Source: Pirellulales bacterium (GTDB taxonomy: Bacteria > Planctomycetota > Planctomycetia > Pirellulales > JAEUIK01). Taken from it: DNA of 64,000 bases. Below are positions 63,012 through 64,000 of the stretch, piece after piece. The notes under the pieces were generated by a model. That model was not told where the DNA came from. It searched no databases and was given only the letters and a program-made list of their open reading frames with translations. Each line of letters begins with the position of its first letter. Position 1 is the stretch's first letter. The DNA is taken from positions 1-64,000 of the forward strand of contig JAIESQ010000045.1 in the NCBI GenBank assembly GCA_019745975.1, read 5' to 3'. The position numbers and the translations under genes were made by a program.

Positions 63012-64000
63012 TCACCCCAAAATCGGCCGGATCACTTCGCCCGCCACGTCGGTCAGGCGGAAGTCGCGCCCCTGAAAGCGGTAGGTGAGCCGCGTGTGGT
63101 CGATGCCCAACTGGTGTAAAAGCGTCGCGTGCAGATCGTTGACGTGCACGCGGTTCTCGGTGGCGCGGTAACCGAGCTCGTCGGTCGCGCCATAGCTGAT
63201 GCCGCCGCGGATACCGCCGCCGGCCAGCCAGATCGAAAAGCCGGCCAGGTGATGGTCGCGGCCGTTGCCTTGGGCCATCGGCGTGCGGCCGAACTCAGTG
63301 CCGAAGACCACCAGCGTGTCTTCGAGCAAGCCGCGCTGGCGCAGATCGGCGATCAAGGCCGCCGCTCCGCGATCGACTTCGGCGGCCGTGCCGGCGACGT
63401 TATCCTTCACGCCGCCGTGATGATCCCAATCGCGGTGATAAAGCTGAATGAAGCGCGCCCCACGCTCCGCGAGCCGCCGAGCCAGCAGGCAGTTGGCCGC
63501 GAAGGAACCGTCGGCCCCTTTCGTGCCATACAAGTCGAGCACGTGCTGCGGTTCGTCGGCCAGATTGACCAGCTCGGGCACGCCCGTCTGCATGCGGAAA
63601 GCCATTTCGTACTGGCTGATGCGGGTGGCGATCTCCGGATCGTCGACGACTTGGTTCTCCAGTTCGTTGAGTGCTCGAACCGTGTCGACCACGTCACGCT
63701 GCCGCGACGCGCTGACGCCAGGCGGATTGCCGACGTATAGCACCGGATCGCCCTTGCTGCGGAATTCCACGCCCTGGAACCGGCTCGGCAAAAACCCGCT
63801 GTGCCATTGGCGGGCGGCGATCGGCTGGTTCTGTCCGTGTCCGCCGGTCGAAACCATCACGACAAAGCCAGGCAGGTTTTCGACGTCGCTTCCCAGCCCG
63901 TACGTCAGCCAGGAGCCGACCGAGGGGCGGCCGGCGATCATCGTGCCGGTGTTCATGAAGGTGTGGGCTGGATCGTGATTGATGGCTTCGGTGAACATCG
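63012..64000 (-). CDS. DUF1501 protein, 5' end outside the window
   Basis: This is the C-terminal 328 or so residues of a DUF1501 protein, a family of about 450-480 aa with an alkaline-phosphatase-like (sulfatase-like) fold. Visible blocks are PSVGSWLTYGLGS, FVVMVSTGGHGQNQP, RFIQLYHRDWDHHGG, LEDTLVVFGTEFGRTP, GRDHHLAGFSIWLAGGGIRG and HDLHATLLHQLG-type VNDLHATLLHQLGID. The conserved His/Asp residues may bind metal. In planctomycetes it is usually exported by Tat and paired with a DUF1549/DUF1553 cytochrome-like protein, which would lie past the window edge. The true start is not in the window. Confidence 0.9.
   Translation of the reverse strand, partial: MFTEAINHDPAHTFMNTGTMIAGRPSVGSWLTYGLGSDVENLPGFVVMVSTGGHGQNQPIAARQWHSGFLPSRFQGVEFRSKGDPVLYVGNPPGVSASRQRDVVDTVRALNELENQVVDDPEIATRISQYEMAFRMQTGVPELVNLADEPQHVLDLYGTKGADGSFAANCLLARRLAERGARFIQLYHRDWDHHGGVKDNVAGTAAEVDRGAAALIADLRQRGLLEDTLVVFGTEFGRTPMAQGNGRDHHLAGFSIWLAGGGIRGGISYGATDELGYRATENRVHVNDLHATLLHQLGIDHTRLTYRFQGRDFRLTDVAGEVIRPILG

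Overview
The window looks like a chromosomal segment of a GC-rich planctomycete, probably of the order Pirellulales. Several hallmarks point this way: two DUF1080 proteins, a DUF1501 protein, a DUF1559 prepilin-like protein with its C-terminal DG motif, a PEP-CTERM protein, two sulfatases, ECF sigma factors, Hanks-type kinases in unusual architectures, DUF4838, a CPBP protease pair and a complete alternative complex III / caa3-type oxidase locus. This is inference from gene content; no 16S rRNA lies in the window.

Layout. 1-70 is the 3' tail of a group II intron whose body lies off the window. 130-7497 carries a DUF1080 protein, then minus-strand genes for a CPBP protease, a fucose-isomerase-fold protein, citrate synthase, and a three-gene unit (SMP-30-like beta-propeller, DAPG-hydrolase-like protein, CYTH protein). 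7800-13470 is a glycan or envelope cluster: two tandemly duplicated 12-TM GT-C glycosyltransferases, a small secreted protein and a GT4 enzyme. 13537-22038 holds a GSA-aminomutase-like aminotransferase and a run of a SnoaL-like protein, a Gly-rich secreted protein, two sulfatases and a second CPBP protease. A minus-strand SGNH hydrolase follows.

23765-36920 is the respiratory core: actA-B-C-D-E-F (quinol:cytochrome c oxidoreductase), a 202-aa membrane protein, a SCO copper chaperone, and coxB-A-C-D. Nearly every junction is a 4-base start/stop overlap, so the locus is probably one translationally coupled transcript passing electrons from menaquinol through ACIII to an A2-type caa3 oxidase. 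36951-43778 carries lysoplasmalogenase, a kinase with an N-terminal membrane domain, a DUF1080 protein, a nitrilase-family amidase, an SDR and an HpcH/HpaI aldolase. 43981-49205 is an ABC exporter operon with a large lipoprotein partner. tRNA-Glu(CTC) and its terminator follow.

50575-58794 is the most unusual part. It holds a DUF4838 protein, a DUF1559 protein and an ECF sigma factor, then a truncated and frameshifted second DUF4838 copy, a PEP-CTERM protein, a second ECF sigma factor and, 34 bases after it, a kinase fused through one membrane helix to a C-type-lectin-like domain. The window closes with DprA, a redoxin / cytochrome c / copper monooxygenase-like fusion, a HepT-MntA toxin-antitoxin pair and the 3' part of a DUF1501 gene.

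At least four families of short palindromic repeats are scattered between genes: GTGCCACTGCT ends, GGTGCCATGCCCAC ends, GGGGACAGTCCC ends, and AGCCCGAAGCGCAGC ends. They look like non-autonomous mobile or REP-like elements. One copy sits in the 5' end of actE and is translated in frame if the upstream start is used.
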